Positions 32,924 through 43,549 of a DNA stretch of 64,000 nucleotides are shown one piece after another. The stretch's first letter is position 1. The number at the start of each line of letters is the position of its first letter. The translations under genes and the position numbers were made by a program. The notes under the pieces are model-generated. The model was not told where the DNA came from, did not search any database, and worked only from the letters and a program-made list of their open reading frames with translations. The stretch spans positions 62,001-126,000 of the forward strand of contig NC_081334.1 in the NCBI RefSeq assembly GCF_022539665.2, given 5' to 3'. The DNA is from Daphnia carinata. Taxonomy: Eukaryota > Arthropoda > Branchiopoda > Diplostraca > Daphniidae.

Positions 32924-34682
32924 ATTCTTGCAGTTTCTGTGATGAGTCACAGGGTACAGCTCGCACCGTTTTATCTTCGTAAAACGGAACTAAACAGAAT
33001 GGATTATCTTTTAACGCGAATTGCCTATCTACTTCATTATAGTTCCATAGCATCCGTTTGCTAAGGTCGCCGTCGCATGGTTGTGCCGACATCGGAGTTA
33101 CGCAATCGGCTGTTGACAATATTTTTAGTTTTCCATCTACGTAACCGAAATCCTGTTTAAGGTAGGCTTCTGTTGAACTGCTTAGATTACAGAATTGTAA
33201 AGCGAGTGATTGTTGTTCAGTAATTGTTAGACAGTAATCTATGTTAGTAATAGGTTGGATTTTGCCGTATAACGGTGGCGGGTTAAATGGTATGTGATCG
33301 CTGATTCTGTCAAACTTCTGCGTCCTTGTCCTATTCCATCTTATTACCTGTGGCCTTTTTTGTTCTTGCATGTCGTCGTCTAATGCATCGTCTATTATTT
33401 CTAATAGATCTACTAGCCAGATCTGATTCTCGTTTCCGTTTTCGCATTTGTGTACTGCTATTGGGTAATCCGAGGTTACGTTTGCTGTTAGGCAATTTCC
33501 TGTGTTAGCATGAACAATATGGAATGGTATTAACTCAGGTGTTAACGGGTTGGGTTCTAATATCCATACATCTGTTGGATTGTCTATCTCATCAAGACTG
33601 CTACCGCATTTCTTTACACCTGTATTGTTAACGTTAAATTGGTGAATGCAGTGCTCGAGATAGCTCTGCATAATCAATCCATTAGAAAGGAATTTGAAAT
33701 TTTGACCATTTGTCGTAGCTTTCTGTATTTCCTTTTCGGCTGGTAAGGTGTTGTCAAATGCACAGGGTGGGAACGAAAATTTCCCACTCTGTGGCAGATA
33801 TGCTAAGCAACGTTTTGGATCACTGGCTGACATTAAGAATCCTGTTACCTCTTTCCTGTAGCTTCTTTTCTGTCGTTTGGGAATATCCATAATGTCTATG
33901 TATGTGTCGGGTAGCCCGATTACTGGGTAGACAGTTATGTTTGAGCATATTTGCGTTTTGTTAGCGGAGATAATAAATTCTAACTGAGCTGCGTGATCTT
34001 CTATTTTACTTTGTTTTTTACTTTTTGTCAGATTCCCTCGACCTTGAAATACCGAGTTAATTTCGCAAGTTGGTTCTTTGGGATCTGGCGCTTTCCATAC
34101 TATCGTTAGCTCGTTGTGATTTGAAAATTCGTCTTTACTTGAATTTGCTATTATTCCAAACGGTGACCTGACGGGACAATCATGGCACTCTTTGGACAAC
34201 TGGATGATTTAGGTGACGCAATTCTTCGTTGTGTAAGCTTGCGTCGTCATCCAATGGCCTTCTCCCACAGGTTCTTGGAGATATTTGTATGTTTTCCCAT
34301 CTTTTATCATTGGACTGGTAACGCACGTGTTCGGATATTGGGCGGTAGCCCAACATTCGTTAGCACCGACTTTAAGAATTTGTTTCTTAAAAATAGTGTC
34401 ATGGCTTAGTAGAAAATTTGTGGAGATTTCTTTAGTAGATAACCACTGTGTACAAGCATACCCTTCCCACGTTATTGGCTCTTTGTTTTTGGTTAAGAGT
34501 CGGTAAACAACTTTACTAGGTATTTCTACAGGTTCAGGATGTGAACAGTATTCAGGGTCTTCTAAATCTAAGATACCTTTTATTACGGGTTGTGAGCCGT
34601 TGTAGGTGTCGATCATTAGTGATTGGGCTAGTCCTACAGCTATAACGAAGACGAGGCTTGCGATTGCGTTTCTCACCTGCAA
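32924..34682 (-). pseudogene. element A Env-like glycoprotein, partial
   Basis: The frame begins at a TTG (34682), with no ATG visible, followed by a hydrophobic leader-like stretch and then the GILDLEDPEYC motif. It runs to a stop at 34209-34211 and resumes in the same frame from 34199 into the gap. Cysteines and N-glycosylation sites are numerous. A basic run (RQKRSYRK, about 33860) could be a protease-cleavage site. The distal half has repeated C-L-T...C...W patterns typical of ricin-B-type beta-trefoil lectin domains (GNCLTANV ... ENQIWLVD; KRMLWNY). Its membrane anchor would lie in the gap. It belongs to the same family as element E's Env. Similarity to chuvirus-type glycoproteins is my inference. 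Confidence 0.75.
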
Positions 34683-35048
34683 TTATATTTTCGTTATCAA
34701 TCTTTGTGGCTGTTTGGCTGCTTGTCTTAACGATCTCCTAACAGGTATTTGGGCATTAGGCTGTTTTCTACTTCTTATTCTCGGTTGTTTGTTCTGTGCC
34801 TTTCCTCTTCCTATGGGTAACTGTGTTGCTACGTGTCGGTTGTTATCGTCGTCTTCCGTTGTTTGCCCTGCGGCTACTGTGCTTGCTTCTCTTTTGCCAT
34901 GAATACTCCGTTCTCTTTCTTCACTTTCGCTTTCCCTCTCGTTTCGCGTTTCACTTTCTTCGTTTTCGCTTTCCCTTTCGTTCCGCGTTTCCCTTTCTTC
35001 ACTTCCCCTGAGGCCCTGAGGCCATGTTCGTTTTCTTCTCTGTCTTCT
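34683..35048 (-). other. purine-rich integrase tail / env leader
   Basis: On the minus strand this is dominated by GA-rich repeats; one frame reads as Arg/Glu/Ser repeats (ERETRNERESE, twice), as in a charged integrase tail. TTGCAG|GTGAG at 34682-34673 could be an env splice acceptor, but lacks a polypyrimidine tract. Confidence 0.45.
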
Positions 35049-36208
35049 CTATCGCTGTTGACTCCTTCTGCTTCCTGAATTTTGGTTTTCTGCGACTTCC
35101 TTACTTTTCCATTTCTTGAGACGATTTACGTGTATAACCGTTGTATGATTCTCGGCTGTTTTCCTTATCAAGTAATTCAGATCAGACAACTTTTCTACGA
35201 TGGTGAAAGGTCCATCCCATCGCATATAAAACTTTCCCGTTTGTGGCTTCATTTCTTTCAATAGAACTAAGTCTCCTGGCTCAAATGAACATTCTTTCAA
35301 TGAACGATCGTAATTGTGTTTCTGCTTTCACTGCGCAATGATGAATTTACTTTTAGCCAATTCTAATGCTTCATGACACTGTTGCGTGTAAATGTTATTC
35401 TGATCCTCTAGCAGCCTATTTCTCATCGGTGGTCTCAAATCCGATGGTTCTAAGGCGTCTCTTCCTTTAAGGAGATAGAAGGGGGTTTCACCGGTGCTGG
35501 AGTGAGGCGTCCGGTTATAGGCCGCAACTACATAGTCTAAATGCTCATCCCACAGCGATGGGTTATGAGCGACAAGTGCGGTTAACATGTCCCCTAATGT
35601 TTTGTTAAATGGTTCTACAGCACCATCTGTTTGTGGATGGTATGCTGTTGTTCTCAACTGTTTCACCCCCTTCTCAACTGCTTACATAATTCTGCCATTG
35701 CTTGCGATTGGAAATTAGAACCTCTATCCGTTAGGATTTGAGAGGGTAATCCTTCTTTGTTAACAATGTGCTTAATGAATTTCCTAATGATTGTCTGAGC
35801 GGAAATTTCCTTTAGTGCAAGAGCTATTATATACCTAGTCGTATACTCCATTATTACTAGTATATATTTATTTCCCTTTTCGCTTTCTGGTAACGGGCCT
35901 ACGATATCCATGGCCAATCGCTGCTAGACTGTGATCGTAATACAGTCTGTGATAGGAATTGGCTGGAGCGCGGCCTTGCAAGAACCTGAAACCTTTCTCT
36001 TTGCACAGGTTAAACAGTTGAGTACATGCAATTTAATGTCATTAGCCATCTTTTGCCAAAAGTATTTATTACTAATGTTAGCGGTGGTTTTGGTTATTCC
36101 TAGATGACCTGCCAATTTGTGGTCATGATAGAGTTCGATGATCTGTTTTCGTAGTGTCGCCGGTACTACGATTTTTCCCCTAGATGTTGTTAAAATTCCA
36201 CTAGACAA
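35049..36208 (-). pseudogene. element A integrase
   Basis: The H2C2 zinc domain (HDHKLAGHLG ... CLTCAKRK) starts at 36208. The DDE core follows: first Asp in AMDIVGPL, second in LTDRGSNF. The expected Glu position reads DGAVEPFNKT, so the Glu is kept although the usual E-R is E-P. The C-terminal GPF module (MRWDGPFTIVE) ends near 35100. A stop at 35924-35926, a frameshift near 35665 and a stop at 35328 interrupt it. It would have inserted the cDNA into the genome. Confidence 0.9.
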
Positions 36209-36211
36209 ATA

Positions 36212-37960
36212 TTAAAAATCGTCTTCATCCTCTTTGGATTTTGTCCCTAAATTCCTTGCTACCTCTTTGCAAAAAGTATCTTCTTGTTGAGCTTTTAGCC
36301 AATCGTTTGCCACAACTTTTTGCGATACTACAACATTTATGGGTATTCTGCTCAGTGCGTCTGCATTCTGATGCAGTTTCCCTGGTCTAAACTGAATCTC
36401 CATTTCAAATTGTTGTAGGAATAAAAACCATCTGGCCAACCTTCCTGTTGGCTCCCTAATCTTTTGGATGTACTGCAGAGGCCTATGGTCGGTCACTATG
36501 ACGAAGTTAGTGCCGTATAGATAGTGAAAGAACGCTTTCATTGAATGAATGATAGCGTATGCTTCTTTTTCTGTAGTACACCATTTGAGTTGGACATCTG
36601 TCAGATGTTTAGAGGTGTATGCAATTGGATGTTCTAGAGATTTTCCCCACTCATCTGTAGATCCTTCGACTACTCCTGAGTCAGTTAGTGACTCCTCATT
36701 GGGCCCTGGGTTGGCATTTGGATGGGGCAATTGAGAAAGGATCCCGCCTACTCCGTACCCGCACGCATCTGTGTGTAGGATAAAAGGGCGCGCAAAATCT
36801 GGATACGCGAGGGTAGGGGCGGAACATAAACATTCTTTGATGCCTTCGAAAGCGCTTGTTTCCTCTTGCCCCCATTGCCATGGTACTGTGCTCCTTGTGA
36901 GCCGTGTCATTACATGGACTTTATTGGCGAACTTATCAATAAAACGTTTATAATAATTCGCTAGGCCTAGGAAAGCCCTAACCTGATCCGGGTTTTTTGG
37001 CGCCGGATACTTTTTTACCGCTTTTATCTTGTGTGGGTCCACCTTGACCCCTTCATCTGAAACTATGTGACCTAGGTATTCTATTGCGTTGGCCGCAAAT
37101 TTTTACTTTTGAATTTTCACCTTAAGGCCGTTTGTCTGCAAAAGACGAAACGTCGAGGTGAGATGTTGTACATGTTCGTCTATGCTCTTGCTGTAAACGA
37201 TGATATCATCGATGTACACCATAACGCATTTACCTATTAACGTTCTAAGGACGATTTCCATTGTCCTCTTAAATGTGTTAGGCGCGTTGCATAGCCCGAA
37301 CGGCATCCTTATATATTCAAAGTGTCCCATTTCCGCCGTGAATGCGGTCTTGTGAATATGCTCTTCCGCTATTCGATTTGCCAGTACCCACTGAACAAAC
37401 CGAGTGTGGAGAAAAACTTTGCGCCTTGCAAAAGGTTCAATGTATCATCTATCCTTGGTAGAGGATAACGATCCTTTACTGTTACCGCGTTCAAATCCCT
37501 ATAATCTACGCAAAATCGTAATTCACCTGACTTCTTTTTCACCATCACTATGGATGCCCTAAAGGCACTGTGACTTTCCCGAATGATGTTGTATTTCAGC
37601 ATCTCTTCTATTTGTTGCTTTGCTATTGGCTTAATAGCTGCTGGCATTCTGTGTGCTCCTCTTAGTTTCGGGTTTCCTGTCGTTATTTTTTTATGCCTTA
37701 GTACTTTGATGCATCCTAGCTCTATTAACTGCGACGCGAAAACTGATTTGTGGCCATTTAGTACTTGCTCCATTTTTAGTCTGTCGGCCCCTTGCAAATG
37801 GGACAGTTCAAAGGTTATCATTGAATTCTCCTTAATGTTATATATAGGGTTCGCAACCTTTTTAAGGCTAATTACGGATTCTACTCCGTTTAATAATAAT
37901 GTTAGTGTTTTATTTGCAATATCTATTTTTGTTTTATATTTCTTGAAAAATCTAATCTGT
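36212..37960 (-). pseudogene. element A protease end, RT and RNase H
   Basis: The segment starts with the C-terminal part of an aspartic protease (about 37958-37822). RT follows with AFRASIVMVKKK, CVDYRDLN, RMPFGLCN and catalytic YIDD (near 37200), then the connection domain (FLGLANYYKRFI) and RNase H with HTDACGYGVGG and TDHRPLQYI. The histidine-rich tail typical of gypsy RNase H (LHQNADALSR) is present. A frameshift near 37345, a stop at 37103 and a stop at 36212 break it. Near-identical RNase H sequence recurs in fragment C (40736-41171), so A and C are the same family. Confidence 0.92.
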
Positions 37961-38426
37961 CGACAAATTTTCCGAGATTAATTTGTATTCTATATCTTTA
38001 TTCTTCAGGTGCGATTTTAGTTCTTCTGTTGTTGCCTTATCTTTAGCTACTTCTAATTCCAACTTACAAATACTGATTAATCGTCTGATGAATTCCAATC
38101 AATGCAGTTTTGAGAAAATCCCTTTCCTCTATTAACTTGTTTTTCTTTTTGCTGGGTAGGTTTTCTGTTGAATGATACTTCGTTAACTGTTTCTCTTCGT
38201 CACTCTCTCTAGGGCTACCTTCAGCACTTCTGGTTCGTTTGAAAGGAACTATACGTACTTCTGCTATCTCACTTTTCTGTTCTATTTCTAATGACGGGTA
38301 TACTCTTTGTGTTGTTTTCTTAGGGTCAACTATGCTTCGTCGTCTGGGACGCACTCTTACTTCTACTAGTTCTTCTACTGGGGCGGATGGTGTATATACA
38401 TCTATAGTTAGATTGTCAGTTGACAT
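37961..38426 (-). pseudogene. element A Gag, N-terminal part only
   Basis: The ATG at 38424-38426 opens a 120-codon frame. It matches element B's Gag closely (TRSAE, ESDEEKQLTKYHS, NLPSKKKNKL, ERDFLKTALIGIHQ), then a stop at about 38064. Homology to the coiled-coil part continues out of the stop for about 80 bases and then jumps near 37960-37985 into protease. Most of Gag (coiled coil, capsid, nucleocapsid) and the protease active site are deleted. Confidence 0.82.
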
Positions 38427-38433
38427 TGAACTG

Positions 38434-38440
38434 ACTTACC
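38434..38440 (-). promoter_or_regulatory. putative env splice donor, element A leader
   Basis: G|GTAAGT on the minus strand, 7 bases upstream of the gag ATG. Element B has the same motif with the same 7-base spacing (40305-40311). A donor just upstream of gag is what a spliced env message would use. Confidence 0.6.
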
Positions 38441-38567
38441 CTTGTAGCGGGGAGTTCTAGACGATTGTTGTTCGTCTGCGATGTTCGGTTGGGTAGGCCC
38501 GCTGGCCCGCTGGTTAAGCTGCTGGGCAGGAGTCCGGGATCGTCGAATTTGAACAAAGTTCAAAACT

Positions 38568-38580
38568 GGCACGTTCACCA
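38568..38580 (-). other. element A primer-binding site
   Basis: TGGTGAACGTGCC on the minus strand, two bases from a CA end. Element B carries TGGTGAACGTGTCC in the same context. It begins TGG as expected for pairing with a tRNA CCA end; I cannot name the tRNA. Confidence 0.65.
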
Positions 38581-38639
38581 AATGTAATGTTAGGTCTTTA
38601 AATGAATCACAACTCTAATCACCAATTACTAAGTGTATT

Positions 38640-40297
38640 TTAGTTTTCTTGTTTTAATGCTTCTAAGTTTAGCTTTAAGGTGTTGTATTCTCTTCCTAGG
38701 GTATCTAATTGTTTAGTTGTTTGCCTTTCTTGCTGGAGGGCTTGTTTCAGATCTTCGATTTCAGTTTCCTAAGAATTAATTTTCCTACTACTTATCGCTA
38801 AATTGTCTTGGGCAATTTCAATTTCGTTGTTGCTTGCGGCAATCGCGATATTTTTCTTGAATTCCCTTAATTGGTTTTCTAGAGCTCGGTTTGTGGTCTG
38901 TAATTGGTTATTTTCTTCTGCTTGACAGATCTGAGTCAGTTGGAGGGCTTTTGAATTTGATTGATTGACGTTTAATTCCTGTCTTAGTTGATTGTTTTCT
39001 AGTTGTAATTTTAATAGGTTGTCTTTCTGCTCTACTTGTTTCCTTCTTAGTAGATCTACCTCTACTTGTTTTAATTCAACTGATTTTGATAGGTCTGTAA
39101 TTTCCTTATTCTTCTTTGCCTGATCCAGAATTAGTTTTTGTGTTCTGCCTGAAGCGTTACGATTTCTTTTTCTTGTTCTATACTTTTTGTTTCGAGAGCT
39201 TTGTAACTTATCTGTAATTTGTCTTGGTCAATTTGAGTTGCGGTAAACTTATTTAGTAGACTGGTTCCGTCTTCGAGGAGTTGTGCTTCCCTAAGTTTTA
39301 GTTTGTCTACTTCGCTTCGTAGCCTAGCTTTTACGGTTACTAATTTAGATTTTACTGAAGAATGTTCTGATTCTGCTTTTTTAATGGTTGTTTCTAACAG
39401 TTGTACGTCTTGGGTTTCCCTTACTAATGTGGAAATTAAATTTGATTTTTCTTCTTGAGTCTGTTCTATCTGCTGGGATAAATTTTGTGCTTGGAATTCT
39501 ATTGCCTGCTTATGAGCGGTAGTTGTATGAATTAATGCAAGGCCTTGATTTTCAATTTCTTGGATTTTTGTCTCTGCTGCTACTAACTTTCCTGTAATTA
39601 GTTTGTACTCTAAATCTTTTTCTTTTAACCTTGTTTTTAACTCTTTTGTTGCTAACTTATCCTTTGTTGCTTCTAATTCTAATTTGTATTGCCTTATTGA
39701 TTGATGGATCCCTATTAAAGCTGTTTTTAGAAAATCTCTTTCTTCTAGTAATCTGTTCTTCTTTTTGCTGGGTAGATTTTCGTTTGAGTGGTACTTAGTT
39801 AACTGCTTCTCTTCGTCACTTTCTTTTGGACTTTCTTCTGCACTTCTAGTCCGTTTAATTGGAACTATCCGAACTTCTGAAATTTCACTATCTAATGTGG
39901 GATAAACTTTCTGTGTTGATCGTTTGGTGTCAACCAAACTTATTCTCCTTGGACGCTCTTTTACAGCTAATGACTCATCTACTGGGGCTATCGGTTTTGT
40001 ATTGCCGTAAGGGGTGGGTGGAGTATCAGAGTTGATCCTCCCGTACACGAGGTAACATACACACTATCTTAACGATTGTAACTGACAATAATCTAAGACA
40101 GGACTCACCCACACGAACTCGAAAGCAACACTAACTCTATTGTAAATTGCCACCGTCCACGGAGCCAAAGTTTCTTTGTTTAAGCAGCGGGTAAGAGAGG
40201 GTTGGGAACAGGGTATCAAATAAAACAATAGAAACGCGGATTGCGGAAATAGCCTATGCTGGCGCCACACCACTACCGTTAAATTTTCAGATGACAT
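38640..40297 (-). pseudogene. element B coiled-coil Gag
   Basis: The ATG at 40295-40297 begins MSSENLTV as in element A. An insertion of about 230 bases (40050-40275) then separates it from the rest. From 40048 a 305-codon frame contains the conserved TRSAEESPKESDEEKQL segment and a long coiled coil (heptads from about 39700 to 39140). A frameshift near 39131 moves the coiled coil to another frame, which continues with one stop (near 38770) to 38640. No zinc knuckle or capsid domain is left. The long coiled coil is a marker of this lineage; elements E and G have it too. Confidence 0.8.
40050..40275. other. insertion inside element B gag
   Basis: About 226 bases that interrupt gag after the first eight or so codons, absent from element A at the homologous point. 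No long inverted ends are seen; short ACAC and CACA matches at the edges are too weak to call a target duplication. It could be a MITE or an intron-like segment (it ends TTTTCAG on the plus strand, but gag reads on the minus strand). Confidence 0.4.
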
Positions 40298-40304
40298 TTA
40301 AATG

Positions 40305-40311
40305 ACTTACC
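40305..40311 (-). promoter_or_regulatory. putative env splice donor, element B leader
   Basis: G|GTAAGT on the minus strand, 7 bases before the gag ATG, matching element A in sequence and spacing. Confidence 0.6.
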
Positions 40312-40424
40312 CTTTATCGCTGGGAGTTTTAGACGTCTGACGACCGTCTGCGATATCTCGGATGGATGGTTCTTGTTGTTCTGCAGGGTTCCGGGCTGGA
40401 AATCTTTGAACGAAGTTCAAAACT

Positions 40425-40438
40425 GGACACGTTCACCA
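40425..40438 (-). other. element B primer-binding site
   Basis: TGGTGAACGTGTCC on the minus strand, two bases inside the LTR end. It corresponds to the element A site at 38568-38580. Confidence 0.65.
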
Positions 40439-40440
40439 AA

Positions 40441-40735
40441 CGTAATGTGCATAATATTAGAAATGATAGATGCATAATATAGTAATTGATGCACATAGTT
40501 GATTCACATGAATGTATTTAACTTCTTGACACAGCACGATACAGCATGCACTTGTAAGTCACAGTGGTGTTACTCCTAATGATGCAATGACGAACCGCGT
40601 CTTTTATACAAGACGCGGATGCTTACGTTGCATACTCAGGATGTGGACGTGGCTGCCTACGTGGCTGAAAACTACTTATAAAAGCGTCGTAAGATGGTAA
40701 GTAGATGCTTGGTTGACGTGGGTAGCCTCATCACA
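40441..40735 (-). repeat. element B LTR
   Basis: About 295 bases that on the minus strand begin TGTGATGAGG and end CATTACG (expected CA; element A has ACA at this point). It includes a TATA-like GTATAAAAGA (about 40600) set in a palindromic GACGCGG / CCGCGTC context. No second copy is present in the window. Confidence 0.68.
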
Positions 40736-41171
40736 AATTCCATAATCTGTTTCCGTAGTGTCGCTGGTACTACGGTTTTTCCTCTAGCTGTGGTTAAAAT
40801 TCTGCTAGGTAAATACCGAAATTCATCTTCCGCTTCATCAGTTTTGTCTCTAAATCCCTTGCCACTTCTTTGCAAAAAGTATCTTCCTGCTGGGCTATTA
40901 GCCAGTCGTCCGCCACGACTGTTTGTGACATCACGACATTCACTGGTATTCTACTTAGTGCGTCTGCGTTTTGGTGTAGTTTCCCAGGTCTATATTGGAT
41001 TTCCACTTCAAATTGTTGTAAAAATAGAAACCATCTAGACAACCTTCCTGTCGGCTTCCTTATTATTTGGATGTATTGTAGAGGCCTATGATCGGTTACT
41101 ATCACAAAGTCAGTGTCGTATAGGTAATGAAAAAACGCTTTTACCGAATGGATTATGGCGTATGCTTCTGT
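40736..41171 (-). pseudogene. fragment C: RNase H to integrase start
   Basis: Minus-strand gypsy pol fragment nearly the same as element A 36190-36545: TDHRPLQYIQ, LHQNADALSRIP, QQEDTFCKEVARDLE, then RILTTARGKTVVPATLRKQIM. A frameshift lies near 40830. The RNase H catalytic half is missing at the right edge, where the sequence switches to LTR-like DNA at 41171, and integrase is interrupted at 40736 by element B. Confidence 0.85.
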
Positions 41172-41584
41172 AAAGTTTCAAACCTCGTGTATTGTCAGTG
41201 AGTTGCCGAAACAACTCCGCATTGCCAGTTACAAACATGCGGTATTTATACTACCGCAGAACACGAATATCAAGGTAAAGTAGGAGGGGATACATTCACT
41301 TTCACTTGTTAAACGCTTGAGGGATGTAAGAGGTGTGGTTTCCTTTGGTTAGCCTTTGGACTCCTTACACTCCTTCCTAAAGTTTCATAACCTCGTGTAT
41401 TTGCAGTGAGTTGTCGAAACAACTCCGAATTACAAGTTACAAACATGCAGTATTTATACTACTACAGAACACAAATTATCAAGGTAAAGTAGGAGGTGAT
41501 ACGTTCACTTTCACTTGTGAAGCGCTTGAGGGATGTAAGAGATGTGGCTTCCTTTGGTTAGCCTTTGGGCTCGTTACATTCCTT
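41171..41584 (-). repeat. tandemly duplicated LTR fragment (family F)
   Basis: Two adjacent direct copies with a period of 207 bases (41171-41377 and 41378-41584). On the minus strand each begins TGTAA(C/G)GAG and holds a TATA box (GTATAAATAC). The first ~150 bases match the plus-strand LTR at 61521, in inverse orientation; the remaining ~55 bases (ACTCACTG...ACACGAGG) do not. Tandem LTRs can arise by unequal exchange. Confidence 0.8.
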
Positions 41585-41784
41585 CCCCTCTTCGATTAAA
41601 AGAATTGGTCCTCCAATTTGTGTTTTCCGTCACCGAGTACAATTGCTGCTATGGGTGAATAATATTAATTGTTCCTCCACCTATGATGATTGCTAAGATT
41701 TAAGAAAAAGAGTTGCATAAGATTTTAAAAGAGTTGCTGGCATTTTTCGTCTTCTTTCTTTTTGTCTTTTATTCTTGCTTTTTT
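41585..41784. other. 3' flank of the ankyrin ORF
   Basis: AT-rich, non-coding 200 bases between the LTR pair and the stop of the ankyrin ORF. Nothing else recognised. Confidence 0.5.
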
Positions 41785-43090
41785 TCACCCCGGTATTTGG
41801 GCTTTACTGGTTATGGCTTGTTCGTTTTCCTCGCGGCGGTATTGTAGTTGTTCTTTTCTTTCAGTCTTGGTCATGAAACTACCGTTGTGTTTTTGTTTCC
41901 ATTCTTGGAATATGGCTCGCACTTTTTTATTACATGCGTCCGATCCAGCCGTGCGTCCATGGGAGTCTTTTATTCTTGCGTCTGCTCCGTGTAGAAGATA
42001 TATCTCTATCATATTAAGTCGGTTGAATCCGACTGCCAAAGGTGGTTGTGTCTGTATTATTTTGTTTGTTGATGTTGAGGATTCTTTTTGCACAAATTTG
42101 GATGGCAAGATCTTCTAGGCCATACATGGCTAGATAGTGTAAAACGGTTCTGCCATCTACTGTTGCAATGTTGATATTTGTTACTGTCCATATCAACTTT
42201 GCACATTCTTCGCGTTCTTGTGGGATTGCCAACATTAAAGAAGTTTCTCCATTTGTGTTGCGAGCTGTAAATTCGCAGTTTTTATGTTTCAGGATCCGTA
42301 GTAATAGTAAATCATTTTCGGGGGCTGCGATATGACCAATTGTCTTTCCGTGATATAGGATTTCTGGGTTCGCTCCGAAGGATAGTAGAAGATCTGTAAT
42401 GTCGTACCTACTTCTTCGTACGCTTGTGTGGAGTAGCGTATGTCCATCCTTGTATCTTTCATCGAGAAATGTGGCCATCCGCTGTCTTGAGTGTTTAATT
42501 TACTTTGGATGCACCTTCTTACTGTATGTAATGGGGCTCCCATCATTGTCAGGGAAAGTTTGCCGTCTTCAACTCCATTATGGCTTGTCTCTGCAGCTGG
42601 ATTTTTTCCGCTCGGGCTGCTGATACGGATGCTATCGTTTACATCCGACAGTTTTCACATTTTTCTGTTCCCCACGGTTGGTTGTTAGGCTTTTTACGTT
42701 TTTTGGGGGGTGTCACACTGAAGATAGTTGTCGCTGTCATATCCTATTGTAGACACTGTAGTCACTTTCCATATCGGGTGCTATTCCACTATACGGCATC
42801 AGTGATTTCTCGTTCTCATTTTCACTTGGTTCACTATGTTTATGCTGTTTTTCTATATTTCCAAAAACGTCATCGCTTTTCATTTCTGTTTTTATTTCGT
42901 TGTATCCCATATATCGTACCAATTGCTTGTTTTCACTCGCACTCTTCACACCCTGTTTTGCTTTGCAGTCCTTTTGACTATCTTCACTTTCGGTATCGCT
43001 AATAGTGATTAGCCTGTAAACCTTCTTTGTCTTTCGGGAGATGGTGGTTACTTCGTTTTTGTAAACTTTGGCAGTGAAGTTATTGGCCAT
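41785..43090 (-). pseudogene. ankyrin-repeat gene, divergent-pair copy 1
   Basis: The ATG at 43088-43090 opens an acidic/serine-rich N-terminus (SDTESEDSQKD; SENENEKSLMPYSG). A frameshift near 42740 is followed by a CxxC region, then the motif GAPLHTVRRCIQSKLN (about 42500). Next come four to six ankyrin-type repeats (DGHTLLHTSV, GKTIGHIAA, NGETSLMLAI, DGRTVLHYLA, then ADARIKDSHGRTA), with a further shift near 42090, and a basic C-terminus ending at 41785. Ankyrin repeats mediate protein binding; the target is unknown. I do not recognise the N-terminal part. It lies head-to-head with the plus-strand ORF at 43550, and a paralogous N-terminus occurs at 60004-60613. Confidence 0.72.
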
Positions 43091-43549
43091 TTTGAGAAGA
43101 GTTGTTGGTTTGTGATGCACACTTTGTTTTGCGAAACTTTGCAGGAGTTATGCCGTTGAGACACTGAGAAGAGTTTGGTTTTTGCATTTTGCAAAAACTT
43201 GCTTGTTTAAAGATTTTCATGTTTTCTCTTATGTTGTTGTTACTCTGTCCGATTTGCGAACAGGTTTTTCACTTATTTTACCTGACCCATTTTTCTGTTT
43301 TATATTCTTTTTTGGCGTATTCGTTGTCTGTGTTTCGTGTCGCCCTGGCATTTGGAAATATCGCAGTGCTATTAAAGGAATATCTTGGTCATTTCGAACT
43401 TTCTTTATTCCTTTTTAGTTCTTGACGTTTTCTTGTAGGGTTATTTGTGTTTTATTCTTCATCGTGAGTTAGTTTCCATGGTCCTTGTGTAGAGAACACA
43501 CTGCTTGTTCTGCTTTTCTGTTCGTTTTGATTTCCTTCCGTGGTTTGCC
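43091..43549. promoter_or_regulatory. bidirectional spacer, copy 1
   Basis: 459 bases between two divergent ATGs. It aligns almost end to end with 60614-61090, including blocks around TTGTGATGCAC, TTTGCAGG, CTCTTATGTTGTTG and GTGAGTTAGT. Conserved non-coding sequence between divergent ORFs suggests a shared promoter. A short plus-strand reading frame ending in a VSCRxxxW...GIS...PF pattern is conserved in both copies and might be an extra 5' exon. Confidence 0.5.

Larger units (their letters stand above)
32924..38640 (-). mobile_element. element A: env-bearing Ty3/gypsy, truncated
   Basis: Minus-strand order leader, gag, protease, RT, RNase H, integrase, env. RT before integrase is gypsy order. 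The 3' end is lost in the gap. The 5' end keeps a primer site at 38568-38580 and a possible LTR end (TGTAATG on the plus strand, from 38583), but the LTR body is gone and element B's gag begins within about 60 bases. Gag is joined to the protease C-terminus by a large internal deletion. Stops at 36212, 37103, 35924 and 34209 and frameshifts near 35665 and 37340 mark it as inactive. Confidence 0.88.
38640..40735 (-). mobile_element. element B: LTR, leader and gag of a Ty3/gypsy element
   Basis: Minus strand: an LTR (40441-40735), primer site, leader with splice donor, and a coiled-coil gag ending at 38640. Protease, pol and env are absent. Its left boundary abuts element A's leader and its right boundary lies inside the integrase start of fragment C (…KQIMEF), so B was inserted into C and later lost its 3' part. 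Confidence 0.78.

Noticed and set aside
34209-34682. A start codon at 34682 for element A env
   Set aside because: The codon is TTG; no ATG precedes the signal-like segment, so the true start is not in view or is lost.
34606-35078. Hydrophobic plus-strand ORFs resembling membrane proteins
   Set aside because: They are shadows of purine-rich Lys/Arg/Glu codons in the minus-strand integrase tail.
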